A stretch of 64,000 bases of DNA. Source: Rhyzopertha dominica. Its lineage: Eukaryota > Arthropoda > Insecta > Coleoptera > Bostrichidae. The stretch spans positions 37,938,942 to 38,002,941 of the forward strand of contig QCXZ01000001.1 of assembly GCA_025024175.1 (NCBI GenBank), read 5' to 3'. Below the pieces are notes generated by a model. The model was not told the origin of the DNA. It did not search any database and was given only the letters and a program-made list of their open reading frames with translations. The stretch's first letter is position 1. Each line of letters starts with the position of its first letter. Below are positions 12,873 to 25,130 of the stretch, piece after piece. The translations under genes were made by a program, and so were the position numbers.

Positions 12873-14310
12873 TAAGTGCCTTATAAGAAGAAAACATTTC
12901 GATTCGCAATATTTGAGGTATTCATTTGAGAGTTTAACCATTAAATACTAGGTAAAATTTACAGGTTCTTATAACATATTGTTAAATTATGTCACATATG
13001 TGAATAATTACATTATAAACATTTATAAGACCATAATAAATGAATATTCTTAAAACCGTAAAATAGAAATGGGTATTTAATAGTTATTAATATCAGAATA
13101 ATATAAGTAATATTAATAATCTATATAAATGGTTGCTTTTTCTACGTACCTTAACTTATTAATGGTAAAAATAATTGTATAACAGTAACGAAAAATTACC
13201 GAATTAGGGAAGAGTTTGACTAGCTCACTTTGTGTTGAACGTTATCAAATAGGTATGAGGTACACCTAATGTGGTACAATGTTTGTAGGTATCTGTTGCA
13301 TCAAGGAATTTAATTGATGAATATTCAAGTTTTCATTCATTCATTTAGGTATAAGGTTCTACCTAATTAACAACAGATTTTTCAGGCAAAAGCGTGTTTG
13401 CAAATATTGCACTTAGATCCTTCTTATATATAGGTATATATAGGTATATATTGTTTATACGGTGTACTACAAATTCTTTTGACTGAATTATTTTGAAACT
13501 GAAACATGTACCTCCGAATTTTGCTTTTTTTTTTACTAATAGATCAATAAAAACAAAGATTTGCGTGAATTTTATCTGCACATCTGTAAGAAATGTTTAG
13601 GGAGACTACCTGCTTACTAATTAATAATTAAGTAGTCATTTGACTGACAATATATATTTGGAACTCTTAAATGATGCATTACTATAGAATTATAGAAAAG
13701 TTCCTTACACGATAAACACGCCATGTGATATCAGCATGATCGTGCGCCTTGCCATTACACCAAGAATGTATGGAATTTGTTTAATTGACAATTTCCTAAT
13801 CGTTGTATCGCTGAAGTTTCGTGCTAGCCCTGCGAAATCATTGGACTTTGCTACCATGGAATATGTTAAGGATTACGTATTTGAAAATGAACCTAATATA
13901 CAAGGAGCAATGAAAATTACAATAAGTACAGCATTGTGCAGCATAACCTAAGAAACTAGAAGAATGCTTAGACAAAATAAGCAGAATTTTGAGCCACTAG
14001 AAGTATGTGCGTCCCTTCTGGGTAAATAAGATGGTTTGACACGTTTATCCTTTACATTTGTGCATCCTTTTACCGCGACGTTAAACGTGCACGTAGGAGC
14101 ATGTGAATGTTTTTAATGAATTAATAAGGATACGGCAACATCGCGGATTTTGTTTTGTGTATCGCTATTCGCCATTCAGCCATCCAGGAATGCCCTCCTG
14201 CTTTGCAACAAGTCAAAACCTACCGATGACACGATTTTAGGTATAATAACATCGAGCTGGTTGGGGGTGTGGAAAGGGGTGACCGAGGAGCCGACTAACC
14301 CAAATAAGCT
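12873..14310. other. Non-coding DNA, AT-rich then mixed composition
   Basis: No recognised gene. The ORFs at 13736-13951 and 14150-14377 have slightly raised G+C but unrecognised peptides and no splice support. Confidence 0.35.
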
Positions 14311-14322
14311 CCCCATTATATG

Positions 14323-14395
14323 TATATATATAAGGAGCGGGAGCGAAAGGAGGAAAGACCGAACAACCTTTTGGTAAACAGTCGGATCTCCAGTT
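14323..14395 (+). promoter_or_regulatory. Possible promoter (TATA-like run before CpG-rich patch)
   Basis: TATATATAAGG at 14323-14334 is followed by purine-rich DNA. Initiator-like CAGT sequences come at 14382 and 14392, somewhat farther than the usual 30 bases. The CpG-rich patch starts immediately downstream. It could start a short Tet transcript from inside the gene; this is inference and depends on whether upstream exons exist. Confidence 0.2.
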
Positions 14396-14640
14396 ATATC
14401 CCCAAGCGACCGTCCCGGCCGGCCGTCTGCCCCGACGTCTGGCGTGCGTCTAGCCTACAGGCCCACCGACCCGGGGCTTAACGACCGAACGGGCCCACGT
14501 TGACCGCCTCGCGGACGGACGCCGACCCTTACCTCGTTCAACGCGCCGCTTGAGATGCATACGACGCGTCCTTTGACGGACCCGGTCCGTTCACGCGACC
14601 CGCTAATGTATCACCCTCATTGAAATAGCCGGCCCTCGTC
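14380..14640. other. CpG-rich island-like patch
   Basis: About 260 bases have very high G+C and dense CpG (CCCGGCCGGCCGTC, GACCCGGGGC, CGACGCGTCC), the strongest such patch in the window. No reading frame is convincing. Candidates are a 5' UTR / promoter, or a relic of rDNA-like or transposon sequence. Confidence 0.45.
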
Positions 14641-14836
14641 ACACTGCCCACTTTCCCACCCACTGCTTTTCCTTATCTTCCTGGTAACCGGCTCAGTCCA
14701 TTTCACACATGCATGCGAGGGACGTTCTGCCTTTCCGATTGTATTGGGGCATCTGTGGTCGTACATAGTCATAACTGATTAGTTTTATGAGACAGTGAAT
14801 TGTATTTAGAAGTTAGCATTTCAGAGAAACTCACGC

Positions 14837-15124
14837 GGTAAGGTTTCGGGTAATGTTCAATCTTCGGTACGTGCGCTCCCTGGATGCGTCAAAATTCCAC
14901 CACGGCCTTCCTCTAGGATTTGAGGCTTAGTCAAATCTGACCGATAAACTGACTAGACTTGAGGGATAGACAGACCTGACCTATAAACTGACTAGATTTG
15001 AGGAATGGTCAGACCTGACCTGTAAACTGACTACACTTGAAGGATGGCTGACCATTATTAGCAGTGGTGGAATATCTCACACGTACCGAATATTGAGCAT
15101 TACCCCAATATCCGAAACCGTACC
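14837..15124. repeat. Inverted repeat flanking a 39-bp tandem array
   Basis: The left arm, 14837-14903, starts GGTAAGGTTTCGGGTAATG and ends AATTCCACCAC. The right arm, 15063-15124, is its imperfect complement (GTGGTGGAATATCTCACACG and so on, ending CCGAAACCGTACC). Between them three copies of a 39-bp unit lie at 14922-14960, 14961-14999 and 15000-15038, followed by a partial copy to 15053; the unit holds GACCTGACC and AAACTGACTAGA. It looks like a small foldback or MITE-type element. Confidence 0.8.
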
Positions 15125-15129
15125 TACGG

Positions 15130-16270
15130 TTCCCAAATCCCAAATAAAGAGAATCTGTAAAGCAAATTATTGTATCCAATGCTAGAATTTTTTTTTCAAA
15201 AAATTTCGATTCGAACAGCTGCGAGTGTAACACTGCTGAAGCACGACGCAATCCTATTTTTCAATTTGTACCTACAACAATCGAAAAATGTTGAAGTAAA
15301 ACGTACGCCGAAGCGATCGCGTTAATAGAAGAAAATACCTAGATCGAAATTTGTTGAGACACTTTTCAAACCAGGTAAGTCGATTGTTTTGCATTATAAT
15401 TCTTAAAAAATTGTTCCGAAAATTCTACCCACTTTATTTACAATAATATGGTAGAGCACCTTCTGCTACCTAAAATACATCGTCAGTACCAAAATAAAAA
15501 AGGTAAAAGTAACTTTTATAACTTTAACTTTGTCATTAGAAAATAAAATCTAGTTGAAAAAAAATATTACTCATCTCATTTCATTCTATTACTAGTTAAA
15601 CTATTACCAAGTTAGGCATTTACTTCGTACGAAGTAAATATCTATACTCTGCTATTACTACAGAAGGAACAAAGACAATATTCCAATATAGAATGTACCA
15701 TTGTCACAAGCCTGCATTGTTGGTTCCGGCGTTTCTAGGTCTTACTTAAACGTTGCAGGTGTTGTATTGCCGTTGTTTTCTGCATTCAATATTTGCCGAG
15801 AAATTAATGTTAATAACTAAAAGTAGGTATTCCATTGATAAATACTTTTTATGCAATGTCTACAAGAAATTGTAAAAAATAAAGTAAGATGACTAAAAAC
15901 CTGTATATTTATTTTGTTAAGGCAACTCCTTTAGTAACTCTATGTAAGTAGCTATAATAATCTAAAGAAGTAAAGAGAATGAAAACAATATATAACGTTG
16001 TACTTGACGTTATGAGGGGGGGGATGCTTGGGCGGCCGAGGTGAGAGATTGTGAAAGTGGGGATAGCCGTTGGATGATTCGGTACCAAATATTGGAGAGA
16101 TGATAACCATCCTCGCGGTTTAGATGATTAGGATGGAATTTTCTATGGCTTCTCGGAAAGTCTCCTTTTTCGCAATCTGAAAATATAGTATATAGTTATT
16201 CATGACAAAAATTTTGCAGTGGTGTCACGCCACAACGGGTAATAAAATTGGCGAAGTTCTGTTTCTGATT
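15130..16270. other. AT-rich non-coding DNA
   Basis: No gene; there is a GGGGGG run at 16015-16022. Confidence 0.4.
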
Positions 16271-16279
16271 AGTGCTGTC

Positions 16280-16710
16280 AGAATTTGGAATCCTTGTATT
16301 CGATATTTGAATACGGAACAAACAGAATACAGGTATTTATTTTTTTCGAAAAGGAATAAACAAATAATTTAAGCCGCTGTGGAAACTTCAAACTTCAAAA
16401 AAACTACATAATATATCTATTTCTTTATTCATTATCAAAATCGTTCGAAGACTAATATTATTAAAGAACGAAAAACGAATAACGTTTTCAACCGAATAAA
16501 ACCGGTAAGTACCCCAAATATTCGTTTATTCGTTTCCAAATAAAACAAATACGAATATTCGTTTATTTGTTCCCGAATAAAACGAATACAGGTATTCGTT
16601 TCCGAATAAAACGAATACGAATATTCGTTTATTCGTATCGAATATTATTCGGGGAATTTTCAACGAATATTCGATCTACCGTATTCGAGTAAGGAATATA
16701 TTCGTTACGA
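16280..16710. repeat. TATTCG-rich tandem and palindromic repeat
   Basis: Dense repeats of TATTCGTTTATTCG and CCGAATAAAACGAATAC alternate on both strands, strongest at 16480-16690. Units of about 30 bp are variable. The whole can fold into many hairpins. No coding frame. Confidence 0.7.
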
Positions 16711-18225
16711 TTAGACTACACTATTTCTGATATGTCAACAAAATATACATTGATCACCCACTGCAGTTTCTAGATCGGATTCCCAATTAGCAGCAAAAGC
16801 ATAGCGTTTTGAAGGTATTTTGAGCGATTTTAAACCAATTTCATAGGGTTGGCTTTTGGCTTCCTACTGAGACAAAAGTACGTCGATATCCATATTTCAA
16901 AGTTGGATTCCCAAAAAATCTTTTGTGCACCATATATGATAATAAATGCCGAATGCCGTGTATACATTTTTAAATAAATGACAAATGTTAAAGAAAATTT
17001 TTCGAGGATCAAACGTGTATCAGTACCTTTATGCAGTAATTAACTGTTTGTAATGTTTGCAAACAATTTGCAAAATGAGTCGTAACACAAGGAACGCTAG
17101 CGAATGCAAATGTTGTATCGTATTATATTACCCAGAAATGTTTTCGACGATGACTATTGGCATTACGAACGAATCGTGGTAACCTTAACGCACGGTAACG
17201 CTCGTTAGATGTGGATATTGAAAATAACACCAATTTAAAGTAAATAGTAAATATAGCAATTCATTTGGATTCTCAGACCAGATTTTGTTTTCGGGATCCG
17301 ATTTCAATGCCTTGACTCGATTTTAATTCCTGGACTCGTTTTCAATTCCTTGACTTGATTCGATTTCGGTTCTTCGGCTCGTTTTCGATTTCTGTTTTTA
17401 CGTTCTTACAATGGATTCCGATTTTTTTTTAGCAAAACCGATTATTTGTTTGTTTTGGGGTTCCGATTTTTTTCAAATCGCAAACACAATAATAGCACTA
17501 GTGTCTACATGTTGTTTCAAAATATTCCCTTAAACAGTTAAGTTAGCGAAATTGTACAGAAGCTTTGAATTAGACAAAAAAAATTATCGCTGGAACGGTG
17601 TCATATTCCCTAATAATAAGTATATGCTGCACCCGGTATAAAATATTTCAAAACATTTTCTGTAAATTCTTGTTTCAGCTTTTTGTTTTTTTTAACAATC
17701 ATGTTCTCTTGGTTGGCGTAGATGTATGTACACAATCCTGTGTTTTAATATCTTTGTTAAATCAAATCACGATAGCTAAATTGCAGAAATGAGATAAAGA
17801 TAGATTCACATGTACTTCTCCATCTTTAAAAAGCTAAATTTACCTATATTTCCACGCAAGAGATTCTGAGGAAATGTAAACTGCTGCCCGGTTTAAAGAC
17901 ATTATAAGTCGTGTATCCATTTACACATAGCGAACCCCTCACTTAAGAAGATTGATGTTTGCAAAAACTGCGTAGCTCCAAAGTCAGACGCTACCTGAGC
18001 ATTTACAGTTGTGGATATTTTCAAGGATTTGAAAATTCTAACGATTTATCTTTCATTTAGTTGTAGCCATATGTTTTTCATAATTCCTATTGTAAATTTG
18101 TATTTTTAGTAGTTCCAGAACGTTAGATGTAATATGTAATCAAAGTTAATCATCGCCTGAATGAAATTACAATGAGTATTAAAGTTTTGGGTTAGCAGAC
18201 CAATATAATTAAGTTTTTGAAAACG
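16711..18225. other. AT-rich non-coding DNA
   Basis: Apart from the short tandem repeat at 17285-17400, nothing was recognised. Confidence 0.4.
17285..17400 (+). repeat. Degenerate short tandem repeat (GACTCGATTTTAATTCCT type)
   Basis: Four to five imperfect units of about 24 bp read like CCTTGACTCGATTTTAATT. The unit boundaries are blurred by mutation. Confidence 0.5.
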
Positions 18226-18292
18226 TATTGCCGGGAATCGAGCCCGGGACCTTTTGATTGCTAGTCAAAGGTCAGTGTCGCTTAACATTCTT
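18226..18292 (-). repeat. tRNA-derived SINE fragment
   Basis: On the minus strand it reads AAGCGACACTGACC, an arm pairing GACCTTTGAC with GTCAAAGG-like sequence around TAGCAAT, then GGTCCCGGGCTCGATTCCCGG, a good RNA polymerase III B box. The acceptor stem and an intact A box are missing, so it is not a functional tRNA gene. Confidence 0.6.
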
Positions 18293-19465
18293 CCTAATTT
18301 AAGCATTAAGTTTACGTTGGAAATGACTTTTCATGGTGTGAATGATTTGATGTTTCATACGATATTGCCGATCAGAGGCTTAAAAAAACTATTACAACAT
18401 GTTCATATTCATCAGTAGATCTATACAATTATGACATCCAATTAAATATTCCAGCATCCATATTTCTTCTGTTAAAATATATGGACAATTAGATAATTAT
18501 AAATAATATTATTTGGCACAGTACTTAGTTTAAATTTAATTTTAGTATAGTTACCAAGAATGGTGTCTGATAAAGATTGTCAGTTCCACCTTCTTTGTAA
18601 GCAATAAATAGCTAAAATCTAACTAAATAGTTGATGGAAATCTCATGTTTTATTAAGCTTATTGAGAGACTTTCTCAATAGCTGTCCAATAAGACGGACA
18701 TCTACCGTTTTTGCGCAGTACCAGTGTTATTCGACCACTTACATGTTATTAGATTACTAAATGACAAAATTATATAAAAACCTTACGAAACTTATGTTTT
18801 CAAGGAATTCAACGAAGCATTTGCCTATGACGTGCTAAAAACTAAGTAAGTGTCTAAATTGCGAAAGTGTTTGGCCAAAAACAATGTACCTACATGTAGT
18901 CAAGACGATTTCGACGATTCTTTGATACTTCTACTGGCAAAATAATTCACCATGCGCATATAGATGTAATAATGTATGTACATGATGTGTTTAAAGAGTA
19001 TTTTAATAGTTTAAATAATTTAAAATGAATAATATGGTTGATCGTGGTTAAGCACTAACAATCGAATGCTACATTTATAATTTGCAACTGACATAAGCTT
19101 CTGCTTAACGATGAGTTGTTGATTAGAAATAAATAGATATCTTTAACTGTTAGTCACTTATTAATATCACTTTAAAACAATGTTAGGTTATAATTGTAAG
19201 AAACAGGTAGTGTTTTATAAAGATTATCGAAATTCTTGGTTGCTTTCATCCCTCTTCCTTGGGACAGTCCCTAATAGTGATATATGAATGGGAAGTATAG
19301 TGCATTCCTCTTCATAACAAAACAGTATTTGAAAACATTTTTCGAATACTACAGCAACTTTTACAAGTTAAAAAGCTCTGTAAATACTGCATATGAAGCA
19401 CTGCACAATTACTTATTAGTACTAGTTTATTGGTGCTATAAGATAAACACATAAACTTGATTTAT
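18293..19465. other. AT-rich non-coding DNA
   Basis: Nothing recognised. Confidence 0.4.
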
Positions 19466-19469
19466 GTAG

Positions 19470-20490
19470 GTGCAAGGTTAGTTAAAAGTATGGAATTTAT
19501 TTCTGTAATATGAATGTTATAGCAAAATGTCATTAAAAAAGTTTTTTGCCAATTACCTTCCATTCATTAGCCTATTTTTTGTTTTTGTATGCCAACGCAT
19601 TTTTTTGCTTATTTTTAATGCCAAACAAGCGATTATTTGTATTTGTATTGCTCTTTTTATCCTTGAATTGACGTGGTGGTTATTTTGTATGGTTTGATAA
19701 CATTTTTTATGAAAAATCGTGTTTTTAAATAAACGGAAAAAAGCGTTATCAACGTAGGCTTGGCATGTAATAATACTGGTTTTTTATTTAGTTGGTGATA
19801 ATTTTAATGCTCTTATAGGTAGGTACATTTACATCAAATTAAATGTTCAAACTGAAGAGCTCCCGCAACTCTGAGAAATGCGCAACAAATTTTGTAGCCA
19901 ATTGGGCGATATATTTCATCAATTTCTGTCGGATTCTAGCTCTAGCAAATTTTGTAGTTTTTCTTCGTCTTTCTTCTTAGCTTTTTAAATGGCCCCAGAG
20001 AAAAAATCCAACTGACTTTAATACAGGTAACCTACCAGGGCATTCAATAGTTCGCAGTTGTCTTATCCACTGACTTGGGAAAAATTGATCCAGATATCCA
20101 GATAATAATTGTGTTATCGGGTTGTAGGCCAATATTTCGATGTGAAAAAGTTGTTACTCACCCTGGTCGGGAGCTGAACCCAAGACCTCGACAACGGATC
20201 TCTGGCGTGCTAATTAGTTACATCACCGGGGCACCCCGGTAATAAAACAAGTAATAAAATATACACGAACAAGATATTTAAGTGGACCTATATACCGACG
20301 CTTCTCCAGGCAGTACAAATTCGCCTTGCTTGCCGTTTGAAAAACAAACAATTACGCTGGCATGGAAATGCGTTGACATACAAAAACAAAAAGTAGGTCA
20401 AAAATCTTTTGTTAATTAATATTTCGCTATAAAATTCATATTTTCACAAAAAACCTGTTATTCCATACTTTTAGCTATTCCGGTATATAG
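19470..20490 (-). mobile_element. Mariner-type element with long terminal inverted repeats, decayed copy
   Basis: The two ends are complementary over about 170-200 bp: the left end has AAAAGTATGGAAT and GTTTTTGTATGCCAACGCAT; the right end has ATGCGTTGACATACAAAAAC and ATTCCATACTTTTAGC. The region 19985-20100, read on the minus strand, resembles the end of a mariner transposase (a block corresponding to ARSPDLxPLDFF, here badly mutated). It is related to the elements at 54020-55735 and 46410-46625. A SINE head is nested inside. Confidence 0.75.
20157..20240 (-). repeat. tRNA-derived SINE head nested in mariner relic
   Basis: On the minus strand it reads GGTGCCCCGGTGATGTAACT (A-box region), CACGCCAGAGATCCG, then GGTCTTGGGTTCAGCTCC (B-box region). 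Spacing and motifs fit a polymerase III promoter from a tRNA-derived SINE. It interrupts the surrounding mariner-type sequence. Confidence 0.6.
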
Positions 20491-22689
20491 ATATAAATAT
20501 AAATAATGATCTATTTGTATTCATTAGTCATTATGCTTATAATAACTATTGTTACTGTTTAAACACAAAAATAACATTGGAGTGAAAAAATCTAAGTGTC
20601 AGCACAAGATTTCAATAAAAAAGGTGATAGATAGATATCTAAAAATAATTTACAGGAATGGAAATAACTTTACTTTAATTTTGGCCAATATTCATGATAT
20701 ATAATTTTGCAATAGCTATATAACGGGCGTTATGACGTTAGATGTGGTACGTCTATCTTTGCAGAGCGTATCATTACTAATTTATTTAATGCTTGGTTTA
20801 GTAAACATCCTGAGTTTCAGAATGTGGAAGGAACTGGACACTTCAATTTCTGTATTATTTAAGAATAACATCCAAATTATATGATGGTGTAAACGCTACT
20901 AGCCTACATACATCTGAGTCGTACCTATATGCACCATCGAATACAGCAATTTGCTATAATGGTGCAGTTGTCGGAACAGAGCGAATGCCTGTACACCCCT
21001 GACGGAAAACACGTGGTCGTGCTCTGCTGACAGCTGGTCTAAACTGCGCCCGCCATCAGTCGTTCCGTTATTCCCGAGCCTAGTATGAATTTAGGCTAAT
21101 TATACAGATGCCAGATCTGGCCTACTCATAAATCGCACATGCTGTATGTATTTTTAAAGAAAATATTTAAATTTTTCTAATAGATTGCAAAACTCAAAAA
21201 CTCATTGCAATTACTCAATTTTTGGTGAATATTTAAAACAACCAACTATATACAGGGTGGCGCAACAAGGATGGTGAGCTGTTGTTCGCTGGGTTACTTT
21301 GCTTGTAAGCTTTCGCAATTTTTTTAAAAGGAAAATATGCTTTGTAGGTGCTTTTAAAAATCGTTTCAAGTTCAAGCACTCCCGCTACTTATGTACAATT
21401 CGTATTATACATCAAATACCTAATTCATTTTAGGATCAAATTTAAAATAGATATAAGGTAATGTTACTGTTATTTGTTTCTCCAAACCCGTCTGGATGAA
21501 AAGAATTGAAAGCTATAACTGCGTCATTAGTTTTGCACTATCGCCTTAAAAATTTCAACCAAGGAAAGATGGGTGTTCTATCTTTTGCAATATTTAATCT
21601 GCAGATTGATAATATTAATGTAAGCAATGCGTTGTAAGTATTTTGGGGCATGAATTGAATCCAAATTCAGCAGATTAATTTATAAATAAACAATAAGTAT
21701 ACAGTGCAAAAAGTACAAAATGCAGTTTGAGTTTAGGTTCCTTATTCCATCAGCGAAATATATAGTCCTTTAAAAAACTTTTAAGGGATTTTTAATAACT
21801 CTTTCGAATAAACGAGCAGACCATTTTGTTTCGAAATTTTTAAATACATTACATTTGATAGTTTTTTAAGTTATTATTTGAAAACTAAAATCGTCTATAG
21901 CTTTTACATCACTTATTGTTTTTTTTAAATTAATTTTGCAAATAACTAGTGGTGATAAAACTTCTTTAACGGCATTTCAGTTAAAAATAAAGATAAGTAC
22001 GTATTTCATAAATGTGTCCGCCAAATTTTATATTATATCTAAAATCTTCGATAAGTTAACATAAATTTGAAATATCGGAAAATCTTGCGCTGTTGGCTAA
22101 CTACTTTTTAAAAAACTTTTTTAATCCAACCGTGTTTTACAAAATGAAACAGATTCAGCTCCAACATACCTACACTTGAAAAATGAAATTGTGTTCAACG
22201 CACAACTTGATAACTGATGAATAATGCTGAAGCACCCTTCAGCTTCTGGCTGGAAACCTGAAACAATTTCTTGAAAGTTTCTAGATTCTCAAACATCCGA
22301 AGCAAAGCAGATTTCAAATACACCCGCTTACGATTCTTATTATGAAATATTGCATTAGGTATACTGCAAGATTTTACTAATACAAGGTTTTAAAATTATT
22401 AACATATATTTAAAAATTATTAGTATGTGTTTCTTGAAATATTAACTAACTGCAAGACTTTCTTTGGAAAGACAGTACGTTCACTTGTTCGTAAAGATTT
22501 AAATTTCGCTAATATTTTATCTAAAGAGGTCTGTTGAACTTTTAATAGAAAACAACCGCCTTGAAATCATGATTCATAAAGAAATGACACTGACTGGAAC
22601 CTTTGAGAAGCCCTGTTGTACTGGGCCTAAATAAATTCTAGATAAAATATGAAGCTAACTTAAACTAGATAGTTCTATGGGACCTCTTG
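20491..22689. other. AT-rich non-coding DNA with one transposon-type end
   Basis: ACAGGGTGGCGCAACAAGG at about 21253 looks like a transposon terminus; its partner was not found. A mixed-composition patch at 20920-21110 has no readable gene. Confidence 0.35.
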
Positions 22690-23080
22690 ATATCAATTAA
22701 TAGTTTTCAGTTTAAACTCAGATGTTGGTATATGTATGTAGATGATACTGTTGTTGTGCGGCATCAAAGTAACTACAGTTAGGTTTTAAATCATTTGAAC
22801 GATCAAAATGCTGATATAAAATTCATGATGGAGTTAGATATCTTGGATATTCATTTATAAAGAAAGAAAACAATGTCCTGTTAGGATACAAAGTTTGCAC
22901 ACACATATATTTACATGCCATGTCAGCAAGAAATTTATCATCTTAAATGTTGCTAGTAAGAAATTGTTATAGTAATAGGAATATTTAGTTAGTTTTTAAT
23001 AAAAGTGCCCATCCATAAATTCTCTGTCACCACAAAGTAATTAAAGTTATGTTTGAACTATGTACAAGGCCTTTCGGAAA
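22690..23080 (+). pseudogene. Penelope-like RT fragment
   Basis: A run starting near 22678 reads MGPL (from MGSPLSP), then MYVDDTVVV (the YxDD catalytic box of Penelope-type RT) and LNHLNDQNADIKF-like sequence with FMMELDILD, all in order on the plus strand. Stops and frameshifts follow. The downstream part to about 23080 matches only loosely. A dead fragment on the opposite strand to the relic at 8051. Confidence 0.7.
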
Positions 23081-23194
23081 AATTAGAGGAAAAGATGATA
23101 TTTCAGTTATTAATGGTACAGGTAATAATTTAGATAAAGCTTCGTGTTTTACTGAAGATAAGGCGCATTTACTTACCCCTGCGGCAAGTAGTTC

Positions 23195-23231
<37 letters not shown>
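23195..23231. repeat. (TA)n microsatellite
   Basis: About 18 TA units. The ORF running through it (23049-23312) is not a gene. Confidence 0.95.
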
Positions 23232-23234
<3 letters not shown>

Positions 23235-24905
23235 GGTAGGTCCTTCTATTCGATCGGTTTAGATTTTATCTGGTTGGTATGTTATTTCTATGACGTCTTG
23301 CTTCCCTCGTGATTTATTTACTTCAAAAATTTTCTTTGAATTTATGGGTTTAATTAGGGGCAGTATTTTTCCGAAAACGTATTAAGCTGATATAATGAAC
23401 GGTGAAAGCATTCACCCTCGTATAGATAGTTCTACAATTATCAAACTAAACTTGTTAATAAAGCTACATCGCGTTGTTGTTTATGTTTGCCGGACAAAGC
23501 TTTTCGGTTTTATCAGCCTATTCTAGACTAACCGTGGTTAATAAGTTAGTACGTACACGAAATTAAAAAAAAAAACAGTTTAGTTTAATATTTAATGTTT
23601 CATTCATCTGTTCATAAAAGGATTTTGAATAAGATTTTGGATTTTTTTTTATTATTCTTTAATATGAGGCTGGATAGCATCTTGATGTTCAAAATTAGAT
23701 ATGAATTTATTTTGCTGTTATTTTATAAACATTCCGTATATTAACTATTAGTTGCCCGCAGCATGTCTGTTCACAAGTTCACATATCCGGTAACGGCCTA
23801 GGCCGACCTCGACCAGGTGCGTCGGTACTAAATCAGGGGTGTACACACATGACGTAACGGGGATGCACCATGAATGTTTCGTGGGCTTCTCTTGCTGCGA
23901 TTGCTATATCTAACCCCTGCTTGTTTGATTCTGACGGAGGACGAAGAGGATAGCGATAGCAATGTGGCGCCGTTATTGATTTTTAGTGCCAAGTTTTATA
24001 GTTCTGCATAAGGAGAGTATATAGGCAGAAGGTTTCGTGCAAAATAATCCTGTTTTGCTACCTACCTTAATAGACAATAATTTGTTTAAACAACGTAATG
24101 GGTGTTCATTTAAAGTAGTTATCAGGACGCTTATGATTTTGATATAAGATTTTAACGTATGTCGATTTACAAAAATATTATGCGTGTAAGCATCCATTAC
24201 AAACGCTTATTTTTTCGAAAACACATTATAGTTTAGAAATGATCAAATTAAGCGAATACTCGTCCATGTTTTAAGAAAAAGCTTGATCAATATAAAAAAA
24301 ATCGCAAACTCGGATTTAGATAATTCCTCCACTTTAGATGATCTACGATGGCTCGTTTCAAAGTTTACATTCAGCAATAGATATTTCAAAGTTTTTCTAT
24401 CGACGAAAAAGGGCCTTGATGAACAAAACATGCCCCTGACATGTTAAGCGGTTGATCACATCCCTTTTTGTCCCGTCTTCGTCCAACATTAATTGAGTAC
24501 CTGTTATTTCAAACACAAATCTCTTTGCTTTTACTTCTAACAGGAGCGTATATCTGCATATCTCTCGTGGATTTAATTGGCTTTTTTTGGCAGGTGGTTA
24601 TCCCGCTGCTGTCATATTTTTTATAATATCGACTAGGTTTAGGAATAGTCGAAGTGAAGTTTTTGTTAAGTATTAATATCTTCTCCGATTGTACTGTCTA
24701 TTTTGTTAGTTGACGACCTCTCTGCTTATAGATGCATTTCTAAACTTTCCATGGAAAGAATTGAATACTCTTCTCGTTTTTAGCAGTCGTGCTATCAGAA
24801 AAAACATAAATGTGATAATAGTTTATTGTTTGGCATAGAAAATCGTCTAAATTACATTCAAAGACTATATTATACCTTAAATTTTATTTTTTCTTATGGT
24901 CATCA
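23232..24905. other. AT-rich non-coding DNA
   Basis: A mixed-composition patch at 23750-23960 holds no recognised gene. Nothing else seen. Confidence 0.35.
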
Positions 24906-25130
24906 TATCAGGGTTTCTATAAATGATTCACGTAACGCAGACAGTGTTGATTTCTGAATTCCTTGTGCCGCCTTTTTATAACTGCTGCCAAGCTACAAAA
25001 TGCACGGCGACAGCAAGGGGCTATAGTACTGAAGTTTGCAGATCAATGTCACCCCACAGCTCCAAATGTGAGCTTTCTGCAACCTTAAAGTTAATTATCC
25101 CACAAAGCACTACGTAATATGTTGCTATCC
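24906..25130. mobile_element. CAGGGTTTCTATAAA terminal-repeat element, copy 2 (truncated, inverted)
   Basis: It begins CAGGGTTTCTATAAATGATTC, then TTGTGCCGCCTTTTTATAAC, TGCTGCCAAGCTAC and GTGAGCTTTCTGCAACC, the reverse order of the copy at 49697. The second terminus is missing; similarity fades near ACAAAGCACTACGTAATA at about 25115. Confidence 0.65.

Noticed and set aside
13736..13951. 71-codon frame with a plausible protein-like sequence
   Set aside because: No family match and no supporting splice sites; treated as chance.
14922..15053. CRISPR-like array of 39-bp repeats
   Set aside because: The units are adjacent without spacers, and the setting is an animal genome; it is a tandem repeat.
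18226..18292. tRNA gene on the minus strand
   Set aside because: The B box is good but the acceptor stem and A box are incomplete; better explained as a SINE fragment.
23049..23312. 87-codon plus-strand frame
   Set aside because: It runs through a (TA)n microsatellite giving an Ile-Tyr run. No promoter, domain or splice support for the rest; its start overlaps Penelope-like debris.
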